DNA of 19,242 nucleotides from Bacteroidia bacterium (GTDB lineage: Bacteria; Bacteroidota; Bacteroidia; Bacteroidales; Azobacteroidaceae). The DNA lies in the NCBI GenBank assembly GCA_025996815.1, contig BNTT01000044.1, positions 1 through 19,242 of the forward strand. The letters are read 5' to 3'. The notes beneath the pieces are model-generated. The model saw only the letters and a program-made list of their open reading frames with translations, was not told the DNA's origin and ran no database searches. This document shows positions 6,288-16,879 of the stretch, piece after piece (the stretch's first letter is position 1; each line of letters opens with the position of its first letter). A program made the position numbers and the translations under genes.

Positions 6288-9200
6288 ATGGCTTCTAAAA
6301 CAACAAATAAGAATCAGAGAGTCAATTTTGCTTCAATCGAGCATCCGCTGGCATTCCCGGATTTTCTTGAAGTACAATTAAAGTCGTTTCAAGACTTCCT
6401 CCAATTGAATACGCCCTCCGACCAACGGAAAAACGAAGGGCTGTATAAGGTGTTTGCTGAGAATTTTCCCATCGCAGACACCCGTAACAATTTTGTCCTC
6501 GAATTTTTGGACTATTTCGTCGACCCCCCACGCTACACCATCGAAGAGTGTCTGGAGCGGGGATTGACTTACAGTGTGCCCTTAAAAGCCAAGTTAAAAC
6601 TGTACTGCACCGACCCCGACCACGAGGATTTCGATACGGTCATTCAGGACGTGTATTTGGGACCTATCCCTTACATGACCGAGAGTGGCACGTTTGTCAT
6701 CAATGGAGCCGAGCGCGTGGTGGTTTCACAGTTGCACCGCTCGCCGGGCGTGTTCTTCGGAACGAGTATGCACTCCAACGGCACAAAACTCTATTCGGCG
6801 AGAATTATCCCTTTCAAGGGGTCGTGGATAGAATTTGCGACGGACATCAACAATGTGATGTATGCTTACATCGACCGCAAAAAGAAACTTCCTGTAACAA
6901 CACTTCTCCGCGCCATCGGCTACGAAAGTGATAAGGATATTTTGGAAATCTTCAATCTGGCGGAAGAAATCAAAGTGAATAAAACCACTCTCAAGAGCAT
7001 CGTGGGGCGCAAATTGGCGGCTCGGGTGCTGCGGACTTGGGTGGAAGACTTCGTGGACGAAGACACCGGCGAAGTAGTGTCTATCGAACGCAACGAGGTG
7101 CTTATCGACCGCGAAACGATTATTGTGCCCAATCACATCGACGCAATTATCGAATCGGGTGCGCAAACGGTTTTGTTGCATCGCGAAGACCAAAATATGT
7201 CGGACTACGCGATTATCTACAACACGTTGCAAAAAGACCCGAGCAACTCGGAGCGCGATGCCGTGGTGTATATCTATCGTCAGCTTCGCAGTGCCGACCC
7301 CGCCGATGAAGCGAGTGCGCGCGAAGTGATTCAGAACTTGTTTTTCTCCGAAAAACGCTACGATTTGGGCGAAGTGGGACGTTTCCGTATCAACCGCAAG
7401 TTGAACCTGACGACCTCTATGGACGTGAAAGTCCTCACCAAAGCAGACATCATCGAGATTATCAAATATCTGATTGAGTTGATTAACTCCAAGGCTAACG
7501 TGGACGACATCGACCATTTGAGCAACCGTCGTGTGCGCACCGTTGGCGAGCAACTCTACAATCAGTTTGGCATCGGTTTGGCGCGTATGTCGCGCACCAT
7601 CCGCGAGCGTATGAATGTGCGTGATAATGAGGTGTTTACGCCGATTGATTTGATTAACGCGAAGACGATTTCGGCGGTGGTCAATACCTTTTTCGGCACC
7701 AACGCCCTGTCGCAATTTATGGACCAGACCAACCCGCTGGCGGAATTGACGCACAAGCGGCGTCTGTCGGCACTCGGTCCCGGCGGTCTGTCGCGCGAGC
7801 GTGCCGGTTTTGAGGTGCGCGACGTGCACTACACCCACTACGGGCGGTTGTGCCCGATTGAAACGCCGGAAGGTCCGAACATCGGTTTGATTTCGTCACT
7901 CTGCGTGTATGCCAAAATTAACGAACTCGGCTTCATCGAAACGCCCTACCGTCAGGTGACTAAGGGGAAAGTTGACCTCGCGCCGGAACATTTGATTTAT
8001 TTGACGGCAGAGGAAGAAGAAGCAAAAATCATCGCTCAGGGCAATGCACCGCTGGATGCGACCGGCAAACTCATCAACGACCGCGTGAAAGCGCGTCAGG
8101 ATGCGGATTATCCGATTGTGTCGCCCGACGCGGTCAATCTGATGGACGTTTCGCCCGTTCAGATTGCGTCGATTGCGGCTGCGCTGATACCGTTCTTGGA
8201 ACACGATGATGCCAACCGTGCGCTGATGGGCTCCAATATGATGCGTCAGGCAGTGCCGCTGTTGCGCGCCGAAGCACCGATTGTGGGGACGGGCATTGAG
8301 GGCAATTTGGTTGACGATTCGCGTACGCAAATTACTGCCGAAAAGGCGGGCGAGATAGTGTATGTGGATGCCACACGCATTGATATTAAGTATGACCGCA
8401 CCGAAGATGAGGAATTTGTAAGTTTCGATTCGGCGGTGAAATCATACCTCATTCCGAAGTTCCGCAAAACGAATCAGAGCACGACTATCGACTTGCGTCC
8501 GATTATTAAGTTGGGTCAGCGCGTCGAAAAAGGGCAGATTTTGACCGAAGGCTACTCAACCGAAAACGGCGAATTGGCTATCGGACGCAACCTGAAAGTG
8601 GCTTTCATGCCTTGGAAAGGGTACAACTTCGAGGATGCCATCGTGATTAGCGAGCGCGTGGTGAGGGAAGATATTTTCACTTCCGTGCACGTGGACGAAT
8701 ATATTTTGGAAGTGCGCGAAACGAAACGCGGCGTGGAAGAATTGACAAGCGATATTCCAAACGTCAGCGAAGATATGACGAAAGACTTGGACGACACCGG
8801 TTTAATTCGTATCGGTGCCCATGTGGAACCCGGCGACATCCTGATAGGTAAAATCACGCCGAAGGGCGAGACAGACCCCTCTCCAGAAGAAAAACTGTTG
8901 CGTGCCATCTTTGGCGACAAGGCGGGCGACGTGAAAGACGCTTCGTTGAGGGCAACACCATCGTTGCACGGGGTTGTGATTGGTCGCAACCTGTTTTCCA
9001 AGGCTGCCAAAAAGACAGCCACCGGCGGCAAAAACAAGTTGAGTAACAAAGCACTTATGCCGCAGGTCGACGAGACGTATGAAAAGAAACAAGCCGCATT
9101 GAAAGAATTTTTGGTCAAAAAACTTTACTCCTTAATCGACGGGAAAGCCTCTCAGGGCTTGAAAGACGATTTGGGTATGGATTTGGTTGCCAGAAGCGTG

Positions 9201-10118
9201 CGGTTTACCAAAGAGATATTGTCGAATTTGGATTATTTGAAGGTGGCGACTACCAAATGGGTTATCGACCCTCAAAAAAATGACATAATTCAGGCAATGA
9301 TAAAGAATTACATACGCAAATACAAAGAGCTGGATGCCGAAATGAAACGTCAGAAATTTGACCTCACCATCGGCGACGAACTGCCCAATGGCATTGTTCA
9401 GATGGCGAAAGTGTATATCGCGAAGAAGCGTAAATTACAGGTGGGCGACAAGATGGCAGGGCGACACGGCAACAAAGGGATTGTGTCCCGCATTGTGCGC
9501 GACGAAGATATGCCGTTTTTGGACGATGGAACGATTGTCGATATTGTCCTCAACCCGCTGGGTGTGCCTTCGCGTATGAATTTGGGGCAGATTTTTGAAA
9601 CAGTGCTCGGCTGGTCGGGGAAAAATTTGGGTGTGAAATTTGCAACGCCTATCTTCGACGGTGCCTCTCTGGACGATTTGAACGAATGGACAGACAAAGC
9701 CGGTGTGCCTCGCTATGGTAAAACATACCTCCACGATGGCGGCACGGGCGATAGATTTGACCAACCGGCAACGGTGGGCGTGATTTATATGCTGAAACTC
9801 GGTCACATGGTCGACGACAAGATGCACGCGCGCTCCATCGGACCGTATTCGCTGATTACGCAGCAGCCATTGGGCGGTAAAGCCCAATTTGGCGGACAGC
9901 GTTTCGGGGAAATGGAAGTCTGGGCACTCGAAGCGTTTGGAGCCTCGTTTATCCTGCAAGAAGTGCTCACCATCAAGTCTGACGACGTGGTGGGACGCGC
10001 GAAGGCTTACGAAGCGATTGTCAAGGGCGACCCGATGCCAACGCCGGGTATGCCGGAATCGTTGAATGTGCTCCTGCACGAGATGAAGGGCTTGGGTTTA
10101 AGTGTTAAATTTGATTAA
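6288..10118 (+). CDS. rpoB: DNA-directed RNA polymerase subunit beta
   Basis: The 1276-residue protein is a full-length beta subunit of the size usual in Bacteroidota. In order it shows the protrusion and lobes ([20 protein letters not shown]), the rifampicin pocket (469-496, [20 protein letters not shown] then [12 protein letters not shown]), the fork and [25 protein letters not shown] at 1055-1067, and the C-terminal [20 protein letters not shown] from 1184. Beta forms half of the active-site cleft of the core enzyme. The residues matching E. coli D516, H526, S531 and L533 are D479, H489, S494 and L496, all wild type, so this copy predicts rifampicin sensitivity at those sites. rpoC begins 15 bases after its stop. 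It is cotranscribed with the ribosomal genes upstream. Confidence 0.98.
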   Translation: MASKTTNKNQRVNFASIEHPLAFPDFLEVQLKSFQDFLQLNTPSDQRKNEGLYKVFAENFPIADTRNNFVLEFLDYFVDPPRYTIEECLERGLTYSVPLKAKLKLYCTDPDHEDFDTVIQDVYLGPIPYMTESGTFVINGAERVVVSQLHRSPGVFFGTSMHSNGTKLYSARIIPFKGSWIEFATDINNVMYAYIDRKKKLPVTTLLRAIGYESDKDILEIFNLAEEIKVNKTTLKSIVGRKLAARVLRTWVEDFVDEDTGEVVSIERNEVLIDRETIIVPNHIDAIIESGAQTVLLHREDQNMSDYAIIYNTLQKDPSNSERDAVVYIYRQLRSADPADEASAREVIQNLFFSEKRYDLGEVGRFRINRKLNLTTSMDVKVLTKADIIEIIKYLIELINSKANVDDIDHLSNRRVRTVGEQLYNQFGIGLARMSRTIRERMNVRDNEVFTPIDLINAKTISAVVNTFFGTNALSQFMDQTNPLAELTHKRRLSALGPGGLSRERAGFEVRDVHYTHYGRLCPIETPEGPNIGLISSLCVYAKINELGFIETPYRQVTKGKVDLAPEHLIYLTAEEEEAKIIAQGNAPLDATGKLINDRVKARQDADYPIVSPDAVNLMDVSPVQIASIAAALIPFLEHDDANRALMGSNMMRQAVPLLRAEAPIVGTGIEGNLVDDSRTQITAEKAGEIVYVDATRIDIKYDRTEDEEFVSFDSAVKSYLIPKFRKTNQSTTIDLRPIIKLGQRVEKGQILTEGYSTENGELAIGRNLKVAFMPWKGYNFEDAIVISERVVREDIFTSVHVDEYILEVRETKRGVEELTSDIPNVSEDMTKDLDDTGLIRIGAHVEPGDILIGKITPKGETDPSPEEKLLRAIFGDKAGDVKDASLRATPSLHGVVIGRNLFSKAAKKTATGGKNKLSNKALMPQVDETYEKKQAALKEFLVKKLYSLIDGKASQGLKDDLGMDLVARSVRFTKEILSNLDYLKVATTKWVIDPQKNDIIQAMIKNYIRKYKELDAEMKRQKFDLTIGDELPNGIVQMAKVYIAKKRKLQVGDKMAGRHGNKGIVSRIVRDEDMPFLDDGTIVDIVLNPLGVPSRMNLGQIFETVLGWSGKNLGVKFATPIFDGASLDDLNEWTDKAGVPRYGKTYLHDGGTGDRFDQPATVGVIYMLKLGHMVDDKMHARSIGPYSLITQQPLGGKAQFGGQRFGEMEVWALEAFGASFILQEVLTIKSDDVVGRAKAYEAIVKGDPMPTPGMPESLNVLLHEMKGLGLSVKFD

Positions 10119-10133
10119 AACGAAGGAAAGAAT

Positions 10134-13100
10134 ATGGGGACTCTTAGAAAAGAAGTGAAGGTAAAGTCGAATTTTTCGAAGATTTCGATAGGGCTGGCAT
10201 CTCCGGATGAAATTTTGGAGCAGTCAAGCGGCGAGGTGTTGAAGCCGGAAACAATCAATTACCGCACCTACAAACCGGAGCGGGATGGTCTGTTTTGCGA
10301 ACGGATTTTCGGACCCGTCAAGGATTACGAATGTCATTGCGGGAAATACAAGCGCATCCGTTATAAAGGCATCATTTGCGACCGTTGCGGTGTGGAAGTG
10401 ACGGAGAAAAAAGTGCGCCGTGAGCGCGTGGGACACATCGGTTTGGTGGTTCCGGTGGCGCATATCTGGTATTTTCGCTCGCTGCCCAACAAGATAGGTT
10501 ATCTGTTGGGCTTGCCGACGAAAAAATTGGACTCCATCATTTATTATGAACGCTATGTGGTGATTCAGCCGGGCGTACTCGCTGAGAGTAAGGAAGTTAA
10601 CGACTTGCTTACGGAAGACGAATATTGGGAAGCGATGGATTCGCTGCCTGTCGGAAACCAGCAATTAGACGATAGCGACCCCAACAAATTCATCTGCAAA
10701 ATGGGTGCGGAGGCTCTCTTCGACCTGTTGACACGTTTGGATTTGGACGCTTTGTCCTACGATTTGCGCCACAAGGCGAGCAACGACACCTCTCAGCAGC
10801 GCAAGACAGATGCCTTGAAACGCCTGCAAGTGGTGGAATCGTTTCGCGCCTCCAAAGACAAAAATAAGCCCGAATGGATGATTATGAAGGTGCTGCCGGT
10901 GATTCCACCCGAATTGCGCCCGCTGATTCCATTGGATGGCGGGCGGTTTGCGACCTCCGACGTGAACGATTTGTATCGCCGCGTCATCATCCGCAACAAC
11001 CGTTTGAAACGACTGATTGACATCAAAGCACCCGAAGTGATTTTGCGTAACGAAAAACGTATGCTTCAGGAGGCTGTGGACTCGCTGTTCGACAATTCGC
11101 GCAAGTCAAGCGCGGTGAAAACGGAATCCAACCGCCCACTTAAATCATTGTCCGACAGTTTGAAAGGGAAACAGGGACGTTTCCGTCAAAACCTGCTGGG
11201 TAAGCGTGTCGATTATTCGGCGCGCTCGGTGATTGTCGTTGGTCCCGAATTGAAGATGCACGAATGCGGTATTCCGAAAGGGATGGCTGCCGAACTCTAT
11301 AAACCGTTTGTAATCCGCAAGTTAATCGAACGCGGCATTGTGAAAACGGTGAAGTCGGCGAAGAAAATCGTCGACCGCAAGGAGGCTGTCGTTTGGGATA
11401 TTTTGGAACACGTGATGAAAGGGCACCCGGTGCTGCTCAACCGCGCTCCGACCCTCCATCGCTTGGGTATTCAGGCTTTTCAGCCGAAGATGATTGAAGG
11501 GAAGGCAATTCAGTTGCACCCCCTCGCCTGTACGGCATTCAATGCCGACTTCGACGGCGACCAGATGGCTGTGCACTTGCCGCTTGGCAACGAGGCTATT
11601 CTGGAGGCGCAAATGCTGATGCTGGCTTCGCACAATATCCTGAATCCTGCCAATGGCGCGCCGATTACGGTGCCGTCGCAGGATATGGTTTTGGGCTTGT
11701 TTTATATCACCAAATTGCGTGCCGGCGCGAAAGGCAGCGGGTTGAATTTCTACGGTCCGGAAGAGGCGGTTATCGCCTACAACGAAGGGCGAGTGGATAT
11801 TCACGCACCAATCAAAATTTACGTCGATGACGTGGACGAAAAGGGGAATGCCATCAATCATAGCATCGAAACGTCGGTTGGGCGCGTGATGGTCAACGAA
11901 TTTGTGCCGCAGGAAGTGGGCTACATCAACGAAGAATTGTCCAAAAAATCGCTTCGCGAGATTATTGGGCGCATCATTAAGGTGTGCGGCGTGGCTAAAA
12001 CGGCGAAATTCCTCGACGATATTAAGAATTTGGGCTACACGATGGCTTTCAAAGGCGGTCTGTCGTTCAACCTCGAAGATATTATCATCCCGAAAGAAAA
12101 AGAAACGCTGGTGAAAGAGGGCTACGGCGAGGTGGAAGAAATCCTGAACAACTACAGTATGGGTTTCATCACCAACAACGAGCGTTACAACCAGATTATT
12201 GATATTTGGACACACGTCAATTCGCGTCTGTCGGATATTTTGATGAAGCAACTGCGCGAAGACGAACAGGGTTTCAACTCCGTGTTTATGATGTTGGAAT
12301 CGGGTGCTCGCGGTAGCAAGGAGCAGATTCGGCAGTTGTCGGGGATGCGTGGTTTGATGGCGAAACCCCAAAAGAGCGGGGCGGAAGGTGCGCAGATTAT
12401 TGAAAACCCGATTTTGTCGAACTTCAAGGAAGGGCTGTCGGTGTTGGAGTACTTTATCTCTACGCACGGTGCGCGTAAAGGCTTGGCGGATACGGCTTTG
12501 AAGACGGCGGATGCCGGTTATTTGACGCGCCGCCTCGTGGATGTTTCGCACGACGTGATTATCAACGAAGAGGATTGCGGCACGTTGCGCGGGCTGGTTG
12601 CCACGGAACTCAAAAACAACGAAGACGTGGTGGCATCGCTCTACGAGCGTATCTTGGGGCGCGTGTCGGTACACGACGTTCAGCATCCGATTACGGGTAA
12701 AATTTTGGTACATTCGGGCGAGGAAATTTCGGAAGATATTGCTGAAATCATCCAAAATTCGCCGATTGAACGGGTGGAAATCCGCTCGGTATTGACCTGC
12801 GAATCGAAAAAAGGCGTTTGCGCGAAATGTTACGGACGCAACCTGGCGAGCGGGCGAATGGTGCAAAAAGGTGAGGCTGTGGGCGTGATTGCGGCGCAGT
12901 CTATCGGCGAGCCGGGAACACAGCTGACGTTGCGTACATTCCACGTCGGGGGTATCGCATCGAACATTGCGGCGGAAAACAACGTAACCTCCAAATACGA
13001 CGGCATCCTCGAACTGGACGAAATCCGCACGGTGGATGCGACAGACGAGGCGGGCAAGAAATACCAAATCGTCATTAGCCGCCAAACGGAGTTGCGTATC

Positions 13101-14444
13101 ATCGACCCCAACACTAAGATTGTGCTCTCGGTACACAACATTCCCTACGCAGCGAAACTGTTTTTCAAGAGCGGCACCAAACTCAAAAAGGGCGATGTGG
13201 TGCTCGAATGGGACCCGTTCAACGCCGTGATTGTGTCGGAAGTTCCCGGTAAGTTGCATTTTGAAAGTATGCAGGAAAACGTAACTTTCAAGAACGAATA
13301 CGACGAACAGACCGGTTTGAAAGAAAAGATTATCATCGAGTCGCGCGACAAGACCAAGGTGCCTGTGGCACAGATTTTGAGCACGAGCGGCGAGATATTG
13401 AAGACCTACAACTTACCTCTGGGAGCCCACGTGGTGAAAGAGGAAAAGGATAAAGTGGCTGTGGGTGAGGTACTTGTGAAGATTCCGCGTGCCGTGGGCA
13501 AGGCGGGTGACATCACGGGTGGTTTGCCTCGTGTAACCGAATTGTTTGAGGCGCGCAACCCGTCCAATCCGGCGGTGGTGTCGGAAATCGATGGCGAAGT
13601 GTCGTTCGGCAAAATCAAACGCGGCAACAGAGAAGTGGTCGTAACCTCCAAAACGGGCGAATTTAAGACCTATATGGTGCCGCTGATTAAGCAAACTTTG
13701 GTGCAGGAAAACGACTACGTGCGTGCCGGTACGCCCCTTTCGGACGGAGCCATCACGCCTTCGGACATCCTGGCAATCAACGGTCCAACGGCGGTGCAGG
13801 AATATATCGTGAACGAGGTGCAGGACGTTTACCGCTTGCAAGGGGTGAAAATCAACGACAAGCATTTCGAGGTCATTGTGCGTCAGATGATGCGCAAGGT
13901 CGAAATCGTGGAGCCGGGCGATTCGCGCTTCCTGGAGCAACAACTCATCGACAAAAACATGGTGATGGAAGAAAACGACCGCATCTGGGGCAAAAAAGTG
14001 GTGATAGAGGCAGGCGATTCGCCGAACTTGAAGCCCGGACAGATTGTAACGATGCGTAAACTCCGCGACGAAAATTCGGCATTGAAACGCCGCGATATGA
14101 AACTCGTGGAAGTGCGCGACGCCGTTCCGGCAACCGCCAATCAGGTGTTGCAAGGCATCACGCGCGCGGCATTGCAGACGACAAGTTTCATGTCTGCCGC
14201 CTCGTTCCAGGAAACAACAAAAGTTCTGAACGAAGCCGCCATCAACGGCAAAGTGGACAAACTCGAAGGCATGAAAGAAAACGTCATCTGCGGCAATCTA
14301 ATCCCCGCCGGCACCGGCTTGAAAGAATACGACAAACTCATCGTAGGCAGCAAAGCCGACTTCGAGCGAGCCGAAGCCAAGTCGCCTACGTCTAAAGCGA
14401 AGGCGTATGAGAAGGTGGAAGTGGAGGTTGAAGAGGATATTTAA
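10134..14444 (+). CDS. rpoC: DNA-directed RNA polymerase subunit beta'
   Basis: The 1436-residue protein is a complete beta' subunit. The N-terminal zinc site is C67, C69, C82 and C85. The catalytic loop NADFDGDQM starts at N470 and holds the magnesium-binding aspartates D472, D474 and D476. The second zinc site is C815, C889, C896 and C899. The trigger-loop region holds [20 protein letters not shown] and the jaw/C-terminal region [11 protein letters not shown]. With beta it forms the catalytic core and clamp that binds sigma and NusG. It ends with an acidic tail (VEVEVEEDI). It is the last gene of the operon; the two palindromes shortly downstream include a candidate terminator. A start at ATG 10134 fits the 15-base gap after rpoB. 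Confidence 0.98.
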   Translation: MGTLRKEVKVKSNFSKISIGLASPDEILEQSSGEVLKPETINYRTYKPERDGLFCERIFGPVKDYECHCGKYKRIRYKGIICDRCGVEVTEKKVRRERVGHIGLVVPVAHIWYFRSLPNKIGYLLGLPTKKLDSIIYYERYVVIQPGVLAESKEVNDLLTEDEYWEAMDSLPVGNQQLDDSDPNKFICKMGAEALFDLLTRLDLDALSYDLRHKASNDTSQQRKTDALKRLQVVESFRASKDKNKPEWMIMKVLPVIPPELRPLIPLDGGRFATSDVNDLYRRVIIRNNRLKRLIDIKAPEVILRNEKRMLQEAVDSLFDNSRKSSAVKTESNRPLKSLSDSLKGKQGRFRQNLLGKRVDYSARSVIVVGPELKMHECGIPKGMAAELYKPFVIRKLIERGIVKTVKSAKKIVDRKEAVVWDILEHVMKGHPVLLNRAPTLHRLGIQAFQPKMIEGKAIQLHPLACTAFNADFDGDQMAVHLPLGNEAILEAQMLMLASHNILNPANGAPITVPSQDMVLGLFYITKLRAGAKGSGLNFYGPEEAVIAYNEGRVDIHAPIKIYVDDVDEKGNAINHSIETSVGRVMVNEFVPQEVGYINEELSKKSLREIIGRIIKVCGVAKTAKFLDDIKNLGYTMAFKGGLSFNLEDIIIPKEKETLVKEGYGEVEEILNNYSMGFITNNERYNQIIDIWTHVNSRLSDILMKQLREDEQGFNSVFMMLESGARGSKEQIRQLSGMRGLMAKPQKSGAEGAQIIENPILSNFKEGLSVLEYFISTHGARKGLADTALKTADAGYLTRRLVDVSHDVIINEEDCGTLRGLVATELKNNEDVVASLYERILGRVSVHDVQHPITGKILVHSGEEISEDIAEIIQNSPIERVEIRSVLTCESKKGVCAKCYGRNLASGRMVQKGEAVGVIAAQSIGEPGTQLTLRTFHVGGIASNIAAENNVTSKYDGILELDEIRTVDATDEAGKKYQIVISRQTELRIIDPNTKIVLSVHNIPYAAKLFFKSGTKLKKGDVVLEWDPFNAVIVSEVPGKLHFESMQENVTFKNEYDEQTGLKEKIIIESRDKTKVPVAQILSTSGEILKTYNLPLGAHVVKEEKDKVAVGEVLVKIPRAVGKAGDITGGLPRVTELFEARNPSNPAVVSEIDGEVSFGKIKRGNREVVVTSKTGEFKTYMVPLIKQTLVQENDYVRAGTPLSDGAITPSDILAINGPTAVQEYIVNEVQDVYRLQGVKINDKHFEVIVRQMMRKVEIVEPGDSRFLEQQLIDKNMVMEENDRIWGKKVVIEAGDSPNLKPGQIVTMRKLRDENSALKRRDMKLVEVRDAVPATANQVLQGITRAALQTTSFMSAASFQETTKVLNEAAINGKVDKLEGMKENVICGNLIPAGTGLKEYDKLIVGSKADFERAEAKSPTSKAKAYEKVEVEVEEDI

Positions 14445-14461
14445 TTGCGTTGTTTCAGTGT

Positions 14462-14484
14462 GATTGCGGGCTTGACCCGCAATC
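14462..14484. repeat. REP-like perfect palindrome behind rpoC
   Basis: GATTGCGGG (14462-14470), the loop CTTGA, and CCCGCAATC (14476-14484) form a perfect 9-bp stem 18 bases after the rpoC stop. Neither strand shows a T-run after the stem, so a simple intrinsic terminator is unlikely. From general experience, palindromes of this kind occur as dispersed repeats in bacterial genomes; within this window it is present once, so its dispersed nature is inferred. Confidence 0.65.
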
Positions 14485-14510
14485 CCCTGAGAGGGAGAGG
14501 ATAATATGTG

Positions 14511-14549
14511 ATGTAGGGCTGGAGATTTCCGCCCTTACATTGTTTTTGA
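14511..14549 (+). terminator. Candidate terminator of the rpoC operon (second palindrome)
   Basis: The arms ATGTA-GGGC-T-GGA and TCC-GCCC-T-TACAT (14511-14540) form a 12-bp stem with two single T bulges and a four-base loop. The T-rich stretch TGTTTTTG follows at once. Position, strength and T-rich tail suit termination of the rpoBC transcript. It stands next to the first palindrome and may be part of the same inserted repeat element. Confidence 0.55.
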
Positions 14550-14563
14550 AATGGGGTATGCTG

Positions 14564-14641
14564 CTAAACGATGTAATAGGGATAATTTTTCTGAATCAGC
14601 GCAGAGACCATCACGTTTGTGTCAATAATTACTTTCTGCAT
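14564..14641 (-). pseudogene. Truncated PIN-domain toxin (25 codons left)
   Basis: The short frame from ATG 14641 reads MQKVIIDTNVMVSALIQKNY then PYYIV and stops at a TAG (14566-14564). This is the start of a VapC/PIN-type ribonuclease: a beta strand ending in the first catalytic aspartate (D7 in IIDTN), then helix 1. A working PIN domain needs about 130 residues and three or four acidic residues, so this remnant cannot be active. It overlaps the end of the antitoxin gene by 13 bases, the normal coupling of such pairs. No continuation of the domain was found in any minus-strand frame between the TAG and rpoC; palindromes occupy that place. Deletion or replacement of the 3' part is the likely cause. 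Confidence 0.72.
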
Positions 14642-14850
14642 TGCCGCACCGCCATTACTTCTGTTGAAATTTCATCCATAGTCATTGACGAAAGACTGTA
14701 TTTTTGAGCTAATTCAACGCTGTGATTCAAAGCCCGACGAGCCAATTGCCTCTCCATAAGGTCAGCAAATTCGGAAAAAAAGAATTGGTCTTTATCGAAA
14801 CCAAAAGCGGTATATTCCAAATCTGAAATTTGTATGTTAATTGTTCGCAT
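14629..14850 (-). CDS. Putative antitoxin of a broken PIN-type toxin-antitoxin pair
   Basis: The 73-residue protein starts MRTINIQISDLEYTAFGFDK, a ribbon-helix-helix-like or similar DNA-binding beginning, and continues with the charged helical FSEFADLMERQLARRALNHS. No specific family can be named with certainty. The identification rests mainly on context: size, a 13-base overlap with a frame that begins like a PIN ribonuclease, and its own -7 promoter element upstream. In intact pairs the antitoxin binds and blocks the toxin and represses the shared promoter. Here the toxin is cut to 25 codons, so the gene is an orphan; it may be decaying, may act against other PIN toxins in the genome, or may be only a local regulator. 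It points toward rpoC, convergently. Confidence 0.65.
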   Translation of the reverse strand: MRTINIQISDLEYTAFGFDKDQFFFSEFADLMERQLARRALNHSVELAQKYSLSSMTMDEISTEVMAVRQCRK

Positions 14851-14875
14851 AATGTGATATTTTTTATTTCAGGGA

Positions 14876-14883
14876 CAAAGGTA
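14876..14883 (-). promoter_or_regulatory. Promoter -7 element for the antitoxin gene
   Basis: TACCTTTG on the minus strand (14883-14876) lies 25 bases before the antitoxin ATG and is the same octamer as in the lpxB and operon promoters. A matching TTTG at the usual 20-base distance is missing; only weaker T-rich sequence is there, so the promoter may be weak or regulated. Confidence 0.55.
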
Positions 14884-14954
14884 CAAAATAATTTAAGATG
14901 TTTTTTTGAAAACTGCGGAAAATCGCTATGAAAGGGTGCACGACAAATTGTAGA

Positions 14955-14997
14955 TGTAAAGCAAAAGAAGCCTGCCCCGTGTGCGGCAAGCTTCTTT
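14955..14997 (-). terminator. Rho-independent-type terminator of the sus-like operon
   Basis: Read on the minus strand, AAAGAAGC (14997-14990) pairs with GCTTCTTT (14971-14964). The inner pairs TGCC/GGCA follow after one mismatch, and a T-rich tail TTTGCTTT comes after the stem. It lies 18 bases after the stop of the small lipoprotein gene, so it closes the susC-susD-lipoprotein transcript. The stretch 14884-14954 upstream of the antitoxin shows nothing else recognisable. Confidence 0.75.
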
Positions 14998-15014
14998 CTT
15001 CTAATTCGGTATAA

Positions 15015-15431
15015 TCACCTTTTCGTAATGGTAACTGTCAATGTGTTGTAATTGGCGGCTACTTTTACGTTTGATGTCAAGTTCAAAATCAATTTGTTGG
15101 CACCGGTATTCAGTTCAGCATACGTGAATTTTACCGGTAATTCGGCGGTATACCGTCCGGCAGGGATTGTGACCGATGCAGGAACTGTCGCCACGACTGT
15201 TGAAGCGGCATCGACCGAAACCGTTGCGGCAATGTCCCTTTGCGGAGCATCTGCTATCAATTGTATCGACAAGACGACGGTTGTGTCCGCTACCGTGCCG
15301 CTATAACTATACGCAGCAGTCTTACCGGCAAACGCAATTTGAGCAGGTCCATCATACGTTTTGTCATCTTCGCAGGCAACAAAGCCAAGCGCAAGAATGC
15401 CAAAAGCAAAATATTTCATTATTGTTTTCAT
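15015..15431 (-). CDS. Small surface lipoprotein downstream of susCD
   Basis: The 138-residue protein has a lipoprotein signal: a short basic start, a hydrophobic stretch, and GFVAC with the cysteine at residue 20, followed by EDD. Acidic residues right after the lipidated cysteine are typical of Bacteroidota lipoproteins exported to the cell surface. The remainder (about 30-138) alternates beta-like segments such as TVVLSIQLIAD, ASVTIPAGRYTAELPVKFTY and KLILNLTSNVKVAANYNTLT, resembling a single immunoglobulin- or Calx-beta-like domain of the kind found in SusE-position proteins. The exact family is not certain. It is third in the operon, 23 bases after susD, and may bind ligand beside the SusCD complex. 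An inner ATG at residue 5 is a possible alternative start. Confidence 0.8.
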   Translation of the reverse strand: MKTIMKYFAFGILALGFVACEDDKTYDGPAQIAFAGKTAAYSYSGTVADTTVVLSIQLIADAPQRDIAATVSVDAASTVVATVPASVTIPAGRYTAELPVKFTYAELNTGANKLILNLTSNVKVAANYNTLTVTITKR

Positions 15432-15454
15432 ATACTTATTTTTTTAATTATTAA

Positions 15455-16867
15455 TTAATATCCGGGATTGGGTTCCATATTTTTATTGGCATCCAACTCA
15501 CCTTGCGGAATCGGGAATGCACGCAAATCGCTGGGATAAGGAACCACCTTGTATAGCACGTTGGATGCATTATAGGCACTGTTAATCGTTTTTTGGTAAC
15601 GCTTCAAATCGAACAGATATTCTCCCTCAAAAGCCAATTCTTTTCGTCTTTCCAGAAAAATTTTATCTTTCAAAGCATCGCCCGTCTCTGTGGATGCTGC
15701 TGCTGAGGCATCTGCCCGTTGACGGATTTTATCCAAATAGGTGATTGCAGTTGCTTCATCGCCGGTATAAGCCGAGGCTTCGGCATAATACAGATACACA
15801 TCCGAGATACGAACCATCGGCACATCACTTAACCCTGCCGAACCGTCGCGGAAAGGATACTTATTTACCATTGTCCATCCGGCAGCCGTGCCGGTACCTG
15901 CCGTGAAAAAGGCTGTTTTTCGAACATCCGTTGCATCATACAAAGACACCAAATTGTCCGATGCCCGCAAATCGCCGTAACCGCTTTGCAAATAAATATA
16001 TGCCAAAGAAGCGGTTGCACGATAATCCGTAGAATTATTGGCAATAGCAAACAAAAACTCGGTTTTTGAGGCAGCATTGTATTTTTTGCTCCATGCCGAT
16101 ACATAATTGGCATTCGTAAGAGGCTCATAACCGCCATTGTCGATAATATCTTTCAAAACCGGCTTCGCGCTGTTATAATCCAATTGCATCATGTAAGCCT
16201 TAGCCAGCAATGCTTTGGCTGTCCAATTGTTGATGCGATACGGACCATTGTCGATGCCGCTTTGAGTCAACAAATCTATTCCGTCTTTCAAGTCCTGTAT
16301 CGCATTGCTGTAAACGTCGCTGATTTTATCTCTTGACGGCTTGTCATAAACGACACTTTTTGTCATGTAAGGGACTCCCAAGCCGCTCTCATTGCTCGGA
16401 TAGGCTTGCGCAAACATCCGCACCAAATCCAAATGCACCATGCCGCGGATAGCCAATGCTTCACCTTTTATTTGCTGCTTTTGTGCATCGGTAGCAGGAA
16501 TACCATCTACTTTCGCCAATATCTTATTGGCGGCATTAATGGCTGAATAGCCATACTGCCACATATCTGCTGCATCTGCATTGCCATTGGTCATCGTCCA
16601 TTGTGCTTCGGCAACATACCGGTTACTGTTATTCGGCGAAAGAATAATATTCTCTGTAGATGCGTCAGGTGCTACAAAATAATTTCTTCCGTAAAACAAC
16701 TCACTCTGAAATCTGTCATATATACCCACCAAGGCATAATTAGCCGTGGTATTGTCGGAAATAGCTGCAGCTTCCGGCATGGCGGTATAGGGGTCTTGCG
16801 TCAGAAAGTCATCACATGAGATGAGTCCTGCACAAGCAAATAATGTTATTAATCCTATCTTTTTCAT
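15455..16867 (-). CDS. RagB/SusD-family outer-membrane nutrient-binding lipoprotein
   Basis: The 470-residue protein begins MKKIGLITLFACAGLISCDD; the lipobox LISC puts the lipid on C18, followed by the acidic DD expected of a surface lipoprotein. The helical SusD fold is seen in AINAANKILAKVDGI, KGEALAIRGMVHLDLVRMFA (tetratricopeptide-like region, about 115-155), RISDVYLYYAEASAYTGDEA and the C-terminal RRKELAFEGEYLFDLKRYQ. The end IPQGELDANKNMEPNPGY is characteristic of the family. SusD proteins lie as a lid over the SusC barrel, catch the substrate and hand it to the channel. The gene starts 12 bases after susC. Divergence within the family is too great to tell glycan from peptide as substrate, and no hydrolase gene lies in the window. 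Confidence 0.96.
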   Translation of the reverse strand: MKKIGLITLFACAGLISCDDFLTQDPYTAMPEAAAISDNTTANYALVGIYDRFQSELFYGRNYFVAPDASTENIILSPNNSNRYVAEAQWTMTNGNADAADMWQYGYSAINAANKILAKVDGIPATDAQKQQIKGEALAIRGMVHLDLVRMFAQAYPSNESGLGVPYMTKSVVYDKPSRDKISDVYSNAIQDLKDGIDLLTQSGIDNGPYRINNWTAKALLAKAYMMQLDYNSAKPVLKDIIDNGGYEPLTNANYVSAWSKKYNAASKTEFLFAIANNSTDYRATASLAYIYLQSGYGDLRASDNLVSLYDATDVRKTAFFTAGTGTAAGWTMVNKYPFRDGSAGLSDVPMVRISDVYLYYAEASAYTGDEATAITYLDKIRQRADASAAASTETGDALKDKIFLERRKELAFEGEYLFDLKRYQKTINSAYNASNVLYKVVPYPSDLRAFPIPQGELDANKNMEPNPGY

Positions 16868-16879
16868 TCTTTTATTTGT

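Noticed and set aside
11322..13259. A 645-codon open frame antisense to rpoC, and a 370-codon one antisense to rpoB (6726-7838).
   Set aside because: They lie entirely within highly conserved coding sequence. Their translations are rich in H, R, F and V without domain structure, as expected for shadows of a biased codon pattern.
14462..14484. First palindrome as a simple intrinsic terminator of rpoC.
   Set aside because: There is no T-run on either side. The second palindrome with TGTTTTTG is the better candidate.
14450..14707. A plus-strand 85-codon frame behind rpoC.
   Set aside because: Its start is translated from the palindrome and the rest is antisense to the PIN remnant and antitoxin; no protein character is seen.
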